Shown: positions 53,819 to 62,324 of the stretch, in pieces
How positions within the stretch are numbered: the first letter of the stretch is position 1
How the letters are laid out: each line of letters starts with the position of its first letter
NCBI RefSeq assembly: GCF_003014755.1
Contig: NZ_PYAW01000001.1
Location: 1,922,001-1,986,000 of the forward strand
Length of the DNA: 64,000 nt
Origin: Chitinophaga niastensis
GTDB lineage: Bacteria > Bacteroidota > Bacteroidia > Chitinophagales > Chitinophagaceae
Direction: 5' to 3'
The notes under the pieces: generated by a model
Seen by the model: the letters and a program-made list of their open reading frames with translations, nothing else
Database searches by the model: none
What the model was told of the DNA's origin: nothing
Position numbers and translations under genes: made by a program

Positions 53819-56296
53819 ATGAAAAAAATTAATTGCGGGAAACAGATTCCGATCGCATTAGGATTACTCTTTTCTTCTCTGATACTGGCAATGAGTACCC
53901 TGGCTCAGGATATCAGGCTGTTAAAGCATTTCCCTCATCCGGACAGAATCCGCTATGATGGAGATTGTATGACGATTGAAAATAAGGATGTATTTATATA
54001 TAGCGCGGCTTTCCATTATTTCAGAACCCCTAAGGAATTATGGCGGGACCGGTTCCGCAAAATTAAGGCGGCAGGTTTCAATACCGTAGAAACGTATGTT
54101 CCGTGGAACTGGCATGAGCGTGTAGCGCCGGCTTCTATTGCCGATCAGTCAAAGTTTGATTTCTCGGATCTCAGCGCCTGGTTGAAGATGGCGCATGAGG
54201 AGTTTGGGTTTTATACCATTGTGAGGCCGGGGCCATTCATTTGTGCGGAGTGGTCAGGAGGCGCATATCCACGCTGGCTGGCGATGTATGGTCCTGGTAA
54301 GGGTGACTTTTGGTTAAGAAGTGCAGATCCGGAGCATATCAAATGGTGCATTCACTGGTTCGATGCCGTGTGTAAATTTATGGCCAAAGAGCAATTGACC
54401 CGGAAACCCAAAGGCAGTAAGGGAATCATTATGCTGCAGATAGAGAATGAATACGATGCTGATGATAGCAAGGATAAAGAGGTTTTCCTGAAGGCATTAT
54501 ATCATTCTGCAAAACGCAATGGCATAGATGTGCCGGTATTTACCTGTCTTACCAGTCAATGCCGTGGCAGTAAAGATTCGGAGCTTTCGCAGGTATTTGA
54601 CTGTGATAATTATTATACTGATCAGAGCGGCGCTGCAGGTTGTGCACATAGAATGGCATCTCTCCGGAAAAGACAACCAGATGCACCCGGCTTTGTAACG
54701 GAGATGCAGGGAGGATGGTTTTCAACGGTAACCGGCGCGCTCAGCGAGGAACATTTTTCTGATGCAAGACATTTTAACGCCATTTCCTTAATGACATTGT
54801 TAGGTGGCGGTACGGGCATCAACTATTATATGTTTGTTGGCGGTACCCACTTCGCTGGCTGGGGAGCCAGGGGAATGACTACTACCTATGATTATAACGC
54901 CGCCATTGGAGAGAGCGGCATCTGTACGCCCAAATATGATGTGGCTACATCCATCGGAAATTTCATTCACCGGTATGAGCAACCATTGCTCAGATCCAAA
55001 GGAGGTCCTTGTCGTATACAAGGTGTTCCAAAAAATATTACAGGTGGTATCCGTATCGCCCCGGATGGTACAAAATTCATCTTCCTGAATAACAGTGATG
55101 CCAAAGCCGGTTACAACGGTCAGGCAGACATTATACCCGGTAGCATTGCGAAAGCAACCGAACCTATTTATAATATTGATCAGAACGGACAACATGTCCG
55201 GATGAAAACAACGGATGGTAACACTACTGCGGATAGCCTGAAATTGGAAAACATATCCATCGCCTGCCACCTGGAACCACTTGGTGCCAGGGTATTGGTG
55301 ATTCCTCCCGGCGCTGCTGTGCAAGATGGCGTATGGTATCCGGAAGTGCTGTCTGCTCCCGCTTCTCAGCAGTCTACCCCACCAACGGTAAGAGTGGCTA
55401 TTGCGCGGAAAACCGACGATCCGCTTACCATGGCCAGGTGGAAATCATTACCGGACGGCATATCATTAACACAATTGGGCGTCAATGATTTCAGATATAG
55501 TCTCTACCGATCTAAACTAAAGCTGGATGATCAGCAGTCAAAAAAAGAGCGATACCTGCTCTTCAATATGTTTACCCGTGATATTGTTACTGTTTCGGTA
55601 AATGGTAAGCCGGCGAAGCGTTTGTTCCCCGACAAAGCAGATGCGCAAACCTGGACAACCCGCGGCTGCTTTGACAGGATAAAGCCCAATGAATATGATA
55701 ACCGCTTTGATGTATCAGGTCTGCTGAAACCGGGGAATAATGAAATAAATGTGGTGTATGAAGATCTGGGACATGCACATGGTTATGTACCTATGGAAGA
55801 ATTGGCAGGCATCCGCAAAGCCGGGTTATCCTCCACTGATACCACACTGACGCATCCGTTAAAATGGGAATATGCAGCGGATGCAGCAGGCATTTCCCTT
55901 GGATATCATTTACCCTCCTATGTTCCGGCCGGCTGGAAGATAGTGTCGTTGGATACTCTTATGGAGATCCCACGCAAAGGCAATTATATTCAACCGGTAG
56001 CATCAATGAACGGACTCTTTACCTGGTATCGAATTGAATTCTCTTTACCGGCAGATAAAGTGGCACTGGAAAGTTCCTGGCTGGCCCGCATCAACGCTTC
56101 CGGTAACGGGTATATGTGGCTCAATGGTCATAATATCGGCAGACATTGGGAGGCAGGTCCGCAGCGTGAATTCTATCTGCCTGAGTGCTGGCTGCATTTT
56201 GGGACTGCCCGTAAAAATGTACTGGTGATGGGACTGCGGAAAACAGAAAAGGGAGCGTTCCTGAAAGCCATGGAGATTCGCCCTTATGCCAGATAA
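53819..56296 (+). CDS. GH35 beta-galactosidase, secreted
   Basis: 825 residues with a signal peptide (to STLAQ, about 30). The GH35 TIM barrel shows YSAAFHYFRTPKELWRDRF, TVETYVPWNWHE, VRPGPFICAEWSGG, the acid/base Glu211 in LQIENEYD and the nucleophile Glu295 in GFVTEMQGGWF. Two galactose-binding-like beta domains follow. It removes terminal beta-galactose from glycans in the periplasm or outside. It stands among accessory genes without a SusCD pair. Confidence 0.92.
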   Translation: MKKINCGKQIPIALGLLFSSLILAMSTLAQDIRLLKHFPHPDRIRYDGDCMTIENKDVFIYSAAFHYFRTPKELWRDRFRKIKAAGFNTVETYVPWNWHERVAPASIADQSKFDFSDLSAWLKMAHEEFGFYTIVRPGPFICAEWSGGAYPRWLAMYGPGKGDFWLRSADPEHIKWCIHWFDAVCKFMAKEQLTRKPKGSKGIIMLQIENEYDADDSKDKEVFLKALYHSAKRNGIDVPVFTCLTSQCRGSKDSELSQVFDCDNYYTDQSGAAGCAHRMASLRKRQPDAPGFVTEMQGGWFSTVTGALSEEHFSDARHFNAISLMTLLGGGTGINYYMFVGGTHFAGWGARGMTTTYDYNAAIGESGICTPKYDVATSIGNFIHRYEQPLLRSKGGPCRIQGVPKNITGGIRIAPDGTKFIFLNNSDAKAGYNGQADIIPGSIAKATEPIYNIDQNGQHVRMKTTDGNTTADSLKLENISIACHLEPLGARVLVIPPGAAVQDGVWYPEVLSAPASQQSTPPTVRVAIARKTDDPLTMARWKSLPDGISLTQLGVNDFRYSLYRSKLKLDDQQSKKERYLLFNMFTRDIVTVSVNGKPAKRLFPDKADAQTWTTRGCFDRIKPNEYDNRFDVSGLLKPGNNEINVVYEDLGHAHGYVPMEELAGIRKAGLSSTDTTLTHPLKWEYAADAAGISLGYHLPSYVPAGWKIVSLDTLMEIPRKGNYIQPVASMNGLFTWYRIEFSLPADKVALESSWLARINASGNGYMWLNGHNIGRHWEAGPQREFYLPECWLHFGTARKNVLVMGLRKTEKGAFLKAMEIRPYAR

Positions 56297-56340
56297 CAGT
56301 ATTCACTTACAAAATAGCAACAACAATTATTCACATATGA

Positions 56341-57063
56341 GTGGCCATCTTACAAACTAAAAATCGACAAATAGTTATGACAACATTTTCCAGGGTACTA
56401 TTTTTTATTTTCTTATTGACCATCAGTCAGGATATATTCGGACAGAAAAAGAATGCACTAACAATACTCACTTATAATATACATCATGCTAATCCTCCTT
56501 CCAAACCTGGTGTAATAGATGTTAAAGCAATAGGAGCAGTGGTTCGCAGAGAAGCGCCCGATTTCGTTGCTTTGCAGGAAGTAGACGTTCATACCGGCAG
56601 ATCTGGTAAAACGGTGGACGAAGCCAAAGATATCGCTGTTGATGCTGGTATGAATAGCTGTTTCGCAAAAGCAATTGACTATGATGGAGGTGGGTATGGC
56701 ATCGCCATATTGTCAAAATATAAAATTGATTCCACTCATGTTATTAACCTGCCATCTGCCATCAATGGAAGTGAAAACAGGGTATTGTTACTGGCATTTA
56801 TCAACATGGGGGGCCAAAGGACAGCTGATTTTTGCCTGTACGCATATGGATGCCTCCCAATCGGATGCCAGCAGGTTGCTTCAGATAGAAGAGATTACTA
56901 AATCTTTGCAGCCATGGAAGTATCCGGTTATTATTGCCGGCGATTTCAACGCGGAACCTGACAGTAAAGTAGTGGGAAAATTAGACGCCGGTTTTATTCG
57001 TTCCTGTAAAAACGGTTGTGCAAACACCATTCCTTCAGATGCACCCACCAAGATAATTGCAAA
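56341..57063 (+). pseudogene. Frameshifted, 3'-truncated endonuclease/exonuclease/phosphatase-family gene
   Basis: The likely start is ATG 56377 (MTTFSRVLFFIFLLTISQD, an exported protein). The first frame carries LTILTYNIHHANPP, DFVALQEVDVHTGR and GYGIAILSKYKID up to a run of six G at 56808-56813. Homology continues one frame over (KGQLIFACTHMDA, VIIAGDFNAEPDSKVVGKL), so one base too many is present there. The gene then stops resembling the family after IPSDAPTKII (about 57060), where it runs into a serine-recombinase fragment. The final DYI/His region of the family is missing. The frameshift could be a sequencing error in a homopolymer, but the truncation is real. Confidence 0.8.
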
Positions 57064-57877
57064 ATATTTAAGAGACCCTTTTATTGTGGTATTATCAATC
57101 ATGGGTTGCTAGAGGGGAAAATAGTGGAAGGTGAACATGAAAGGATGATTAGCCCGGAAATATTTTTGAAGGTGAATAACATTCATAAGGGTTCTGTTGG
57201 TTATGGAGTACCACACAAGAAAGAAGATAGTGCGCTGCCGCTAAAGGTGTTTATCAAATGTGATACCTGCCATCAGCCATTTACAGGGTATGTTGTAAAA
57301 GCCAAAGGGCTATGGTACTATAAATGTCGTACAGATGGCTGTAAGTGCAATAAAAGCGCGAAACGAATACATGAACTGTTTGAGGGGCTACTGAACCGGT
57401 ATTGCGTAAGAGAAGAGCTAATAGAGTCATTGAAATCAGTACTTATCACTGAATATAACGGAATGAATAAGGGTAACCTGGAGCAACAAGGCATTCTAAC
57501 CAGCCAGCTAAAGGAAATAAATAAAAAGATAGATAGCCTGGAGGAAAGTCGATTTGTATTAAAGGAGATGAGCCAGGAAACTTTTGATAAATTTTATCCT
57601 CGTTATATTAAGGAACGTGAAAATATAGCTGCGCAACTGGATAAATGTAAGCTAGGCATTTCGAACCCGGAAGAAGCTATTCAATATGCGCTATCACTTT
57701 CTTCTAAACTACCTATGGTGTGGCATTCCAGTGATGTGGGTATGAAAGAGAAACTGCAAAAACTTATATTTCCTGAGGGAATCGTCTATGATCGCAAAAA
57801 TGAGGCACTTCGAACCGGAAAAGTAAATGAAGTATTCGCGTTAATCGCCGGCCTGTCGGGGAATACCGGCTCAAATG

Positions 57878-57918
57878 AAAAGGGGACAAATCATACTGAT
57901 GATGATTTGTCCCCTTTT
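57878..57918 (+). terminator. Hairpin terminator inside the recombinase fragment's 3' end
   Basis: A perfect 17-bp stem AAAAGGGGACAAATCAT / ATGATTTGTCCCCTTTT lies within the last codons of the recombinase fragment. Its stem closely resembles the terminator at 63672-63710. Confidence 0.75.
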
Positions 57919-57936
57919 GCGGACCGGACGGGACTG
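57919..57936. repeat. Copy of the tRNA-Asp 3' end (candidate attachment site)
   Basis: GCGGACCGGACGGGACT matches the tRNA-Asp 3' end at 61091-61107 except for one base, in the same orientation, directly after the recombinase-fragment terminator. It lies 3.2 kb from the real tRNA gene and brackets the restriction-modification cassette with it. Confidence 0.65.
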
Positions 57937-57980
57937 CATTAATGCCTTATAAATCGCAGTTTTACAGCAGGTTTTCGGTT

Positions 57981-58001
57981 AGTGTATCCGAATTTGTTAC
58001 C
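57981..58001. repeat. Direct repeat AGTGTATCC..., left copy
   Basis: AGTGTATCCGAATTTGTTAC plus C matches 60968-60988 at 19 of 21 positions. The two copies flank the HTH and restriction-modification genes. Confidence 0.6.
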
Positions 58002-58158
58002 TCGCAGTATAACTTATTATGACAGTGTTAAAAGAGCTTTTATTGGTTAAGCTGCAAAAATAGATTTTCCTATGCGTTATAAAAATGCTAAAATATTTGG
58101 CAAATTACGAGAAACCTTTTAGATTTGACGGAAAAGTCAAGAATTTTAAATCAAGATC

Positions 58159-58494
58159 ATGCAAGTGGCTTTCGGTGAATATATAAGAAAACTAAGGACA
58201 GACAATAATCTGACATTAACGCAGCTCGGCGCTAAACTCAATATTGATTCTGGAGCATTAAGCAAAATCGAAACAGGGAAAAAGCAGCTTGATGAAAAAG
58301 TTTTGCCGAAGTTGGCTAAAGTCTTCAAATTGAATTTAGATATGTTAAAGGATGAATTCTTTAGTGAAAAAATTGCTTATGCTATCTGTAAAAATAAATG
58401 TTCGGAGAATATTTTATTACTAGTAGAGGAAAAAATTAAATACATAAGAATAAAGAATACTAAACAAGGTGTACTGAAGTTCACTGACAAATAA
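58159..58494 (+). CDS. XRE-type HTH protein, probable restriction-modification controller
   Basis: 111 residues with an N-terminal helix-turn-helix of the Cro/C1 type (LTLTQLGAKLNIDSGALSKI, then ETGKKQL) and a C-terminal tail of about 45 residues. It lies 6 bases before the restriction-modification gene on the same strand, the position of C (controller) proteins, which time expression of the methyltransferase and nuclease. Codon use here is distinctly AT-rich, like the next gene and unlike the surrounding chromosome. Confidence 0.85.
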   Translation: MQVAFGEYIRKLRTDNNLTLTQLGAKLNIDSGALSKIETGKKQLDEKVLPKLAKVFKLNLDMLKDEFFSEKIAYAICKNKCSENILLLVEEKIKYIRIKNTKQGVLKFTDK

Positions 58495-58500
58495 CTGACT

Positions 58501-60840
58501 ATGGCAAAGAAACTTTCTGAGCAAAGAGCAAGGCAAGTAGCAAGGGAACTATTAACATTTAGAGGTTGGGATGTGAAATCTGTTACAAGCCAAGGTCTAC
58601 TTCTAGAAGAGTCCGAGTATAAGAATCATAAATCTACTGAAACTCTGTTTAAAGGGAAATCAAAGAAGGGCAAAGGTGATGGCATCCCGGATTTTTTACT
58701 GGTAAATAATTTTGAGGGCTTAAAGCCAGTTCTGCTAATTGAAACTAAAGCCTCATTAAAACAATCAGAAGATGCTATTAATGAAGCTATCCATTATGGA
58801 GAGGCTTGCATTGAAAAAGGGCATGAAGTTCTTGTTGTAGGAATTGCCGGTGCAGAGAAGGAAATATGTTCAGTTATTGTTAGAAGGAAAATAGGAACTG
58901 TTTGGAAGAATTTAACAATTAATGGTAGGCCTATAGATTGGATACCATCTCCCGAACAGACGCAAAGAATTTTAGCAGATAAACAGAAGACTGAGATTGA
59001 GCCAGAGAGGCCATCTGAACAGATTTTGCAAGATCAAGCAAATAAATTGAATGAAATATTGAGAGAGTGCAAAATAAAAGATGAGTATCGTCCCGTATAT
59101 GCTGCCACTTTCATGCTTGCATTGTGGCAGGGAGAGGTATCGATTGATTCTGATGTTGTATTGCACCAAATAAATGCGAATGCTCAACTTGCACTGAATA
59201 AAGCCAATAAGAGAGCTTTGGCAGAAAGCCTTAGGGTGGATGTTGAAAATGATGCCCTCGCGGCTAAGGCTTGGGAAATTGTAGATATACTCAAGAAATT
59301 GAATATCCGCTCTTTTCTACACGAGCATGATTATTTAGGGCAACTTTATGAGACATTTTTCAGATATACAGGGGGAAATACAATTGGGCAATACTTTACC
59401 CCGAGGCATATTATAGAATTTATTTGTGAAATTTTGAATATTACCCCAAATGATACAGTATTTGACCCTGCTTGTGGTACCGGCGGTTTTTTAATTGGTG
59501 CATTGAACAAAATGGTGAAGCAAAAGAAGCTACCATATGAGGAAGCTGTTGATTTGGTTAAAAGCAATTTATTTGGGATCGAATCTGAACCTTCAACTGC
59601 AGCACTCTGTATTACGAATATGATATTCAGAGGGGATGGTAAAAGCGGAATTATTAAAGCAAATTGTTTTGTGAAGAAGGATTTTCCGACCAAGGACGTG
59701 GACTTTGTTTTAATGAACCCTCCTTTTCCCCACAAAAAAACAGACACGCCTGCTTCTGAATTTATTGACAGAGGGTTAAAAAGTCTAAAGAAAAGAGGAA
59801 TATTGGCGAGTATCGTGCCTTATTCTTTACTTGTTAGAGCGAACGATTGGCATAGCAAAATTCTTAAAGAGAATACTATTCATTTGATAGTAACTTTGCC
59901 CGCAGATTTATTTAACCCTTATGCTTCATATAACACGGCAATTTTAATGATTCAGAAGGGAATCCCCCATGGCAATAAGAAAACTTTTGTATGTAGGATT
60001 CCTAATGATGGCTTTAAGCTGAAAAAAAATAATAGAATTAAGCAGAGTGGATCTTTACTTCCGCTAATATTAGAAGCATTTGAGTCTAAAAAAGAAATAC
60101 CTGAGCTCTGTAAGATGGCTCTAATTAATGAGAATTCTGCTGAATGGTCTCCTGAGGCTTATTTAGATAACGCAATTTATACTGATAGTGATTTTATTTC
60201 TGGATTTGAAGAACATATTCGTAAGCAAGCGTCTTTCTATGTATTAAATGGGGCCAAGCTTCTTAAGAAATCTCTATCAACTGAGAAGCTTGATCTAAGT
60301 GGTATTCTTTATTCTCCTACATCTAAATTGTCTCTTGAAGGAATTGGGTTTGGTGCTATGAATATTGAACAATACTTAGATGTGGTATTAGGAGGTACAG
60401 AAGAAATAGAAGATCTTGAAGAGGGCAATTTTCCGATTGTTTCAACAAGTGAGTTTTTTAACGGTGTTACTACGTGGAAAAATCCTAAAACATTTTATTC
60501 TCCGCCTTGTATAACAGTAGCAACTGATGGCAGTACTTGCTCGACTTTTGTGCAAGAATACCCATTTTATGCCTTTTATAAGGTAGCAATTCTTAATCCT
60601 AAGAAAGGGGTGAAAATTGATGTAGATGCACTATATTATCTAGCTTATTTAATTAGTCGTGAAAAATGGCGATATGTTTATGCGAGAAAGTTTGGAAAAG
60701 CAAGAATTAATTTAACCAATATAATTGTTCCAATTAAGAAGGATGGCACTCCTGATTTTGTTAAAATGGCCGAACTCACGAGAAAAGCAAATGCTTTTCC
60801 ATTAATTAAATTCTTTAGGGAAAACTATAAAAAGCAATAG
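58501..60840 (+). CDS. Single-chain restriction-modification enzyme (nuclease + N6-adenine methylase + specificity domain)
   Basis: 779 residues. An N-terminal PD-(D/E)xK nuclease-like domain has Asp64 (GIPDFLL) and Glu81-x-Lys83 (IETKA). A helical linker (about 170-270) precedes the type I HsdM-like methylase core with motif I FDPACGTGGF (about 321-330) and motif IV NPPF (Asn406). The C-terminal part from about 620 (NIEQYLDVVLGGTEEIEDLE ... KARINLTNIIVPI) looks like one HsdS-type target-recognition domain. No helicase motor is present. The layout fits type IIG/IIB-like enzymes, where one chain both methylates and cuts. The gene is AT-rich and flanked by repeats, suggesting transfer. Confidence 0.85.
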   Translation: MAKKLSEQRARQVARELLTFRGWDVKSVTSQGLLLEESEYKNHKSTETLFKGKSKKGKGDGIPDFLLVNNFEGLKPVLLIETKASLKQSEDAINEAIHYGEACIEKGHEVLVVGIAGAEKEICSVIVRRKIGTVWKNLTINGRPIDWIPSPEQTQRILADKQKTEIEPERPSEQILQDQANKLNEILRECKIKDEYRPVYAATFMLALWQGEVSIDSDVVLHQINANAQLALNKANKRALAESLRVDVENDALAAKAWEIVDILKKLNIRSFLHEHDYLGQLYETFFRYTGGNTIGQYFTPRHIIEFICEILNITPNDTVFDPACGTGGFLIGALNKMVKQKKLPYEEAVDLVKSNLFGIESEPSTAALCITNMIFRGDGKSGIIKANCFVKKDFPTKDVDFVLMNPPFPHKKTDTPASEFIDRGLKSLKKRGILASIVPYSLLVRANDWHSKILKENTIHLIVTLPADLFNPYASYNTAILMIQKGIPHGNKKTFVCRIPNDGFKLKKNNRIKQSGSLLPLILEAFESKKEIPELCKMALINENSAEWSPEAYLDNAIYTDSDFISGFEEHIRKQASFYVLNGAKLLKKSLSTEKLDLSGILYSPTSKLSLEGIGFGAMNIEQYLDVVLGGTEEIEDLEEGNFPIVSTSEFFNGVTTWKNPKTFYSPPCITVATDGSTCSTFVQEYPFYAFYKVAILNPKKGVKIDVDALYYLAYLISREKWRYVYARKFGKARINLTNIIVPIKKDGTPDFVKMAELTRKANAFPLIKFFRENYKKQ

Positions 60841-60936
60841 CTTTCATAATAACATGTTTTTAAGATTGGATAATTTCATATTGTTGATCCAGTGAGGGGA
60901 TAAAAGTAAGTGAAAAGTGAAATTAAGCTTTGGCAG

Positions 60937-60988
60937 AAATTAGGATACACTACAATTATTTTTTGTCAGTGTATCCTAATTTGTAACC
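60937..60988. repeat. Inverted repeat and right copy of AGTGTATCC direct repeat
   Basis: Perfect 15-base arms AAATTAGGATACACT (60937-60951) and AGTGTATCCTAATTT (60968-60982) flank a 16-base spacer. The right arm with following bases (60968-60988) repeats 57981-58001. It lies about 100 bases after the restriction-modification gene. There is no downstream T run, so it is a recombination or binding site rather than a terminator. Confidence 0.65.
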
Positions 60989-61021
60989 TTTCCCATTCGT
61001 TTGATGTAGTTTACCTTTACA

Positions 61022-61096
61022 TGCTAAAAATAGAAAAGCCGCATAAATCATACAATTTATGCGGCTTTAACTTTAAAGAAAGTCCTTGTTGCGGAC
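61022..61096. repeat. tRNA-Asp terminator and 3' tip (direct repeat, right copy)
   Basis: Contains the tRNA terminator hairpin (minus strand) with perfect arms AAAGCCGCATAAAT at 61035-61048 and ATTTATGCGGCTTT at 61055-61068. It is repeated at 49254-49329, 11.8 kb away, in the same orientation. Confidence 0.8.
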
Positions 61097-61165
61097 CAGA
61101 CGGGACTCGAACCCGCGACCTCCGCCGTGACAGGGCGGCATTCTAACCAACTGAACTACTGATCC
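61092..61165 (-). tRNA. tRNA-Asp (anticodon GTC)
   Basis: 74 bases on the minus strand. The acceptor stem is GGATCAG / CTGGTCC (one wobble), the D-arm GTTC...GAAT, the anticodon stem CCGCC / GGCGG around CTGTCAC (anticodon GTC), and the T-arm GCGGG-TTCGAGT-CCCGT. CCA is not encoded. A hairpin terminator follows at 61068-61035. The neighbourhood carries duplicated pieces of this gene, so it is probably an integration hotspot. Confidence 0.93.
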
Positions 61166-61435
61166 TCAATACTGGCGGGCCTTTCAGCCTTACCATTGCC
61201 CCCGTTTGGGATTGCAAATGTAGCAACAATATTTTCAATCAACCAAATATTTTTTTTATTTTTTGAAAAAAATAAAAATAGTGAACGTGAGAGTAATGTT
61301 CAGGCAGGTGTTTCATACAGCAATATTTTTCTGCTGATTTTGATATATTTGAATAATTGCACATATTGTGATTGTGTCTGCCGGCTGTTCCCATTGTTAA
61401 CTACCAGCAGCACGTATAATAAAACCCTGTACATA

Positions 61436-62278
61436 ATGACAAACACCGGAATAATAAGCCTGGTACTAATTGTAGCCAATATTATTTTTTCATACAAAGG
61501 ACTAAAAAACCATTCGTTCTTTGACCGTTACTCCTTTGAGGTAGAAAGAATCCTGCTTTATAAAGAATATAAACGACTGATTACTTCCGGATTTTTGCAT
61601 GTCAGCTGGCGGCACCTGATCTTTAATATGATATCATTATTTGCTTTCAGTTTGACGTTGGAAACGGATCTGGGTAGTGCCAGGTATCTCATTATTTATT
61701 TTGGCAGTCTGATAGGCGGTAATCTGCTTTCACTGTTTATACACCGGCGTCATAGCGATTACAGTGCAGTAGGCGCATCCGGCGCTGTGTGCGGAGTTAT
61801 CTTTGCTTCCATTGCTTTATATCCTGGTATGGCACTAAGCTTTTTCGGACTCTTTCCTATTGCGGGCTGGCTCTATGGAATTTTATTTGTGCTGTGTGCT
61901 GTCTATGGTATCAAATCCGCGCGTGATAATATTGGTCATGATGCGCATCTGGGAGGTGCACTGGCAGGGCTTATTACCGCTATTATCATGGTGCCGGATG
62001 TGCTGGTATATAATTATATCACTATCATTGCTATCGCTGTACCATGTATATTTTTTATCTACATGATCATAACGCGGCCACATTTTTTACTGATAGATAA
62101 TTATTTTTTTAAGCGGCACCAGGTTTTTGTTGATATAGATGATAAATACAACTATGAAAGGGCCAATAGGGAAAAAGAGATGGATGCTATTTTAGATAAG
62201 ATCCATAAAAAGGGAATGAACAGTTTAACGAAAAGCGAGAAGGAAAAACTGGATAGGTATTCACAACAGATAAATTAA
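61436..62278 (+). CDS. Rhomboid-family intramembrane serine protease
   Basis: 280 residues from ATG 61436; the frame is open upstream to 61196 but that extension is low complexity and lies next to the tRNA. Six or seven membrane segments are visible. The catalytic pair is Ser115 (AVGASGAVCG) and His171 (GHDAHLGGALAG), and family landmarks include ITSGFLHVSWRHLIFNM. It cleaves membrane proteins within the bilayer. The cytoplasmic tail is charged (ANREKEMDAILDKIHKKGMN). Confidence 0.93.
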   Translation: MTNTGIISLVLIVANIIFSYKGLKNHSFFDRYSFEVERILLYKEYKRLITSGFLHVSWRHLIFNMISLFAFSLTLETDLGSARYLIIYFGSLIGGNLLSLFIHRRHSDYSAVGASGAVCGVIFASIALYPGMALSFFGLFPIAGWLYGILFVLCAVYGIKSARDNIGHDAHLGGALAGLITAIIMVPDVLVYNYITIIAIAVPCIFFIYMIITRPHFLLIDNYFFKRHQVFVDIDDKYNYERANREKEMDAILDKIHKKGMNSLTKSEKEKLDRYSQQIN

Positions 62279-62280
62279 GT

Positions 62281-62320
62281 AACAGCATCCTCCTGATATA
62301 CCAGGAAGATGCTGTTGCTT
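62281..62320. terminator. Terminator between convergent genes
   Basis: AACAGCATC / GATGCTGTT with an inner TCCTG / CAGGA stem, three bases after the rhomboid stop; a T-rich tail follows. Confidence 0.75.
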
Positions 62321-62324
62321 TGTT

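Larger units (their letters stand above)
57064..57942 (+). pseudogene. C-terminal fragment of a large serine recombinase
   Basis: The open frame (continuous with a spurious extension into the upstream gene) starts recognisably at KIFKRPFYCGIINHGLLEGK and HERMISPEIFLKVNN, the end of the Recombinase domain. It has a zinc-ribbon (IKCDTCHQPFTGY ... YKCRTDGCKCN) and a long coiled coil (ILTSQLKEINKKIDSLEESR). The N-terminal resolvase domain with the catalytic serine is absent, so it cannot recombine DNA. The last codons overlap a copy of the tRNA-Asp 3' end. It is the scar of a mobile element joined to the broken phosphatase gene. Confidence 0.85.

Noticed and set aside
60937..60982. Terminator of the restriction-modification gene
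   Set aside because: The hairpin has no T run and its arm is repeated at 57981, which fits a recombination or binding site better.
60910..61146. 78-codon plus-strand frame across the tRNA-Asp gene
   Set aside because: It reads through the tRNA terminator and antisense to the tRNA; no protein-like features.
61196..61435. 80-codon extension of the rhomboid frame
   Set aside because: Low-complexity sequence beginning just after the tRNA gene; the conserved membrane protein starts at ATG 61436.
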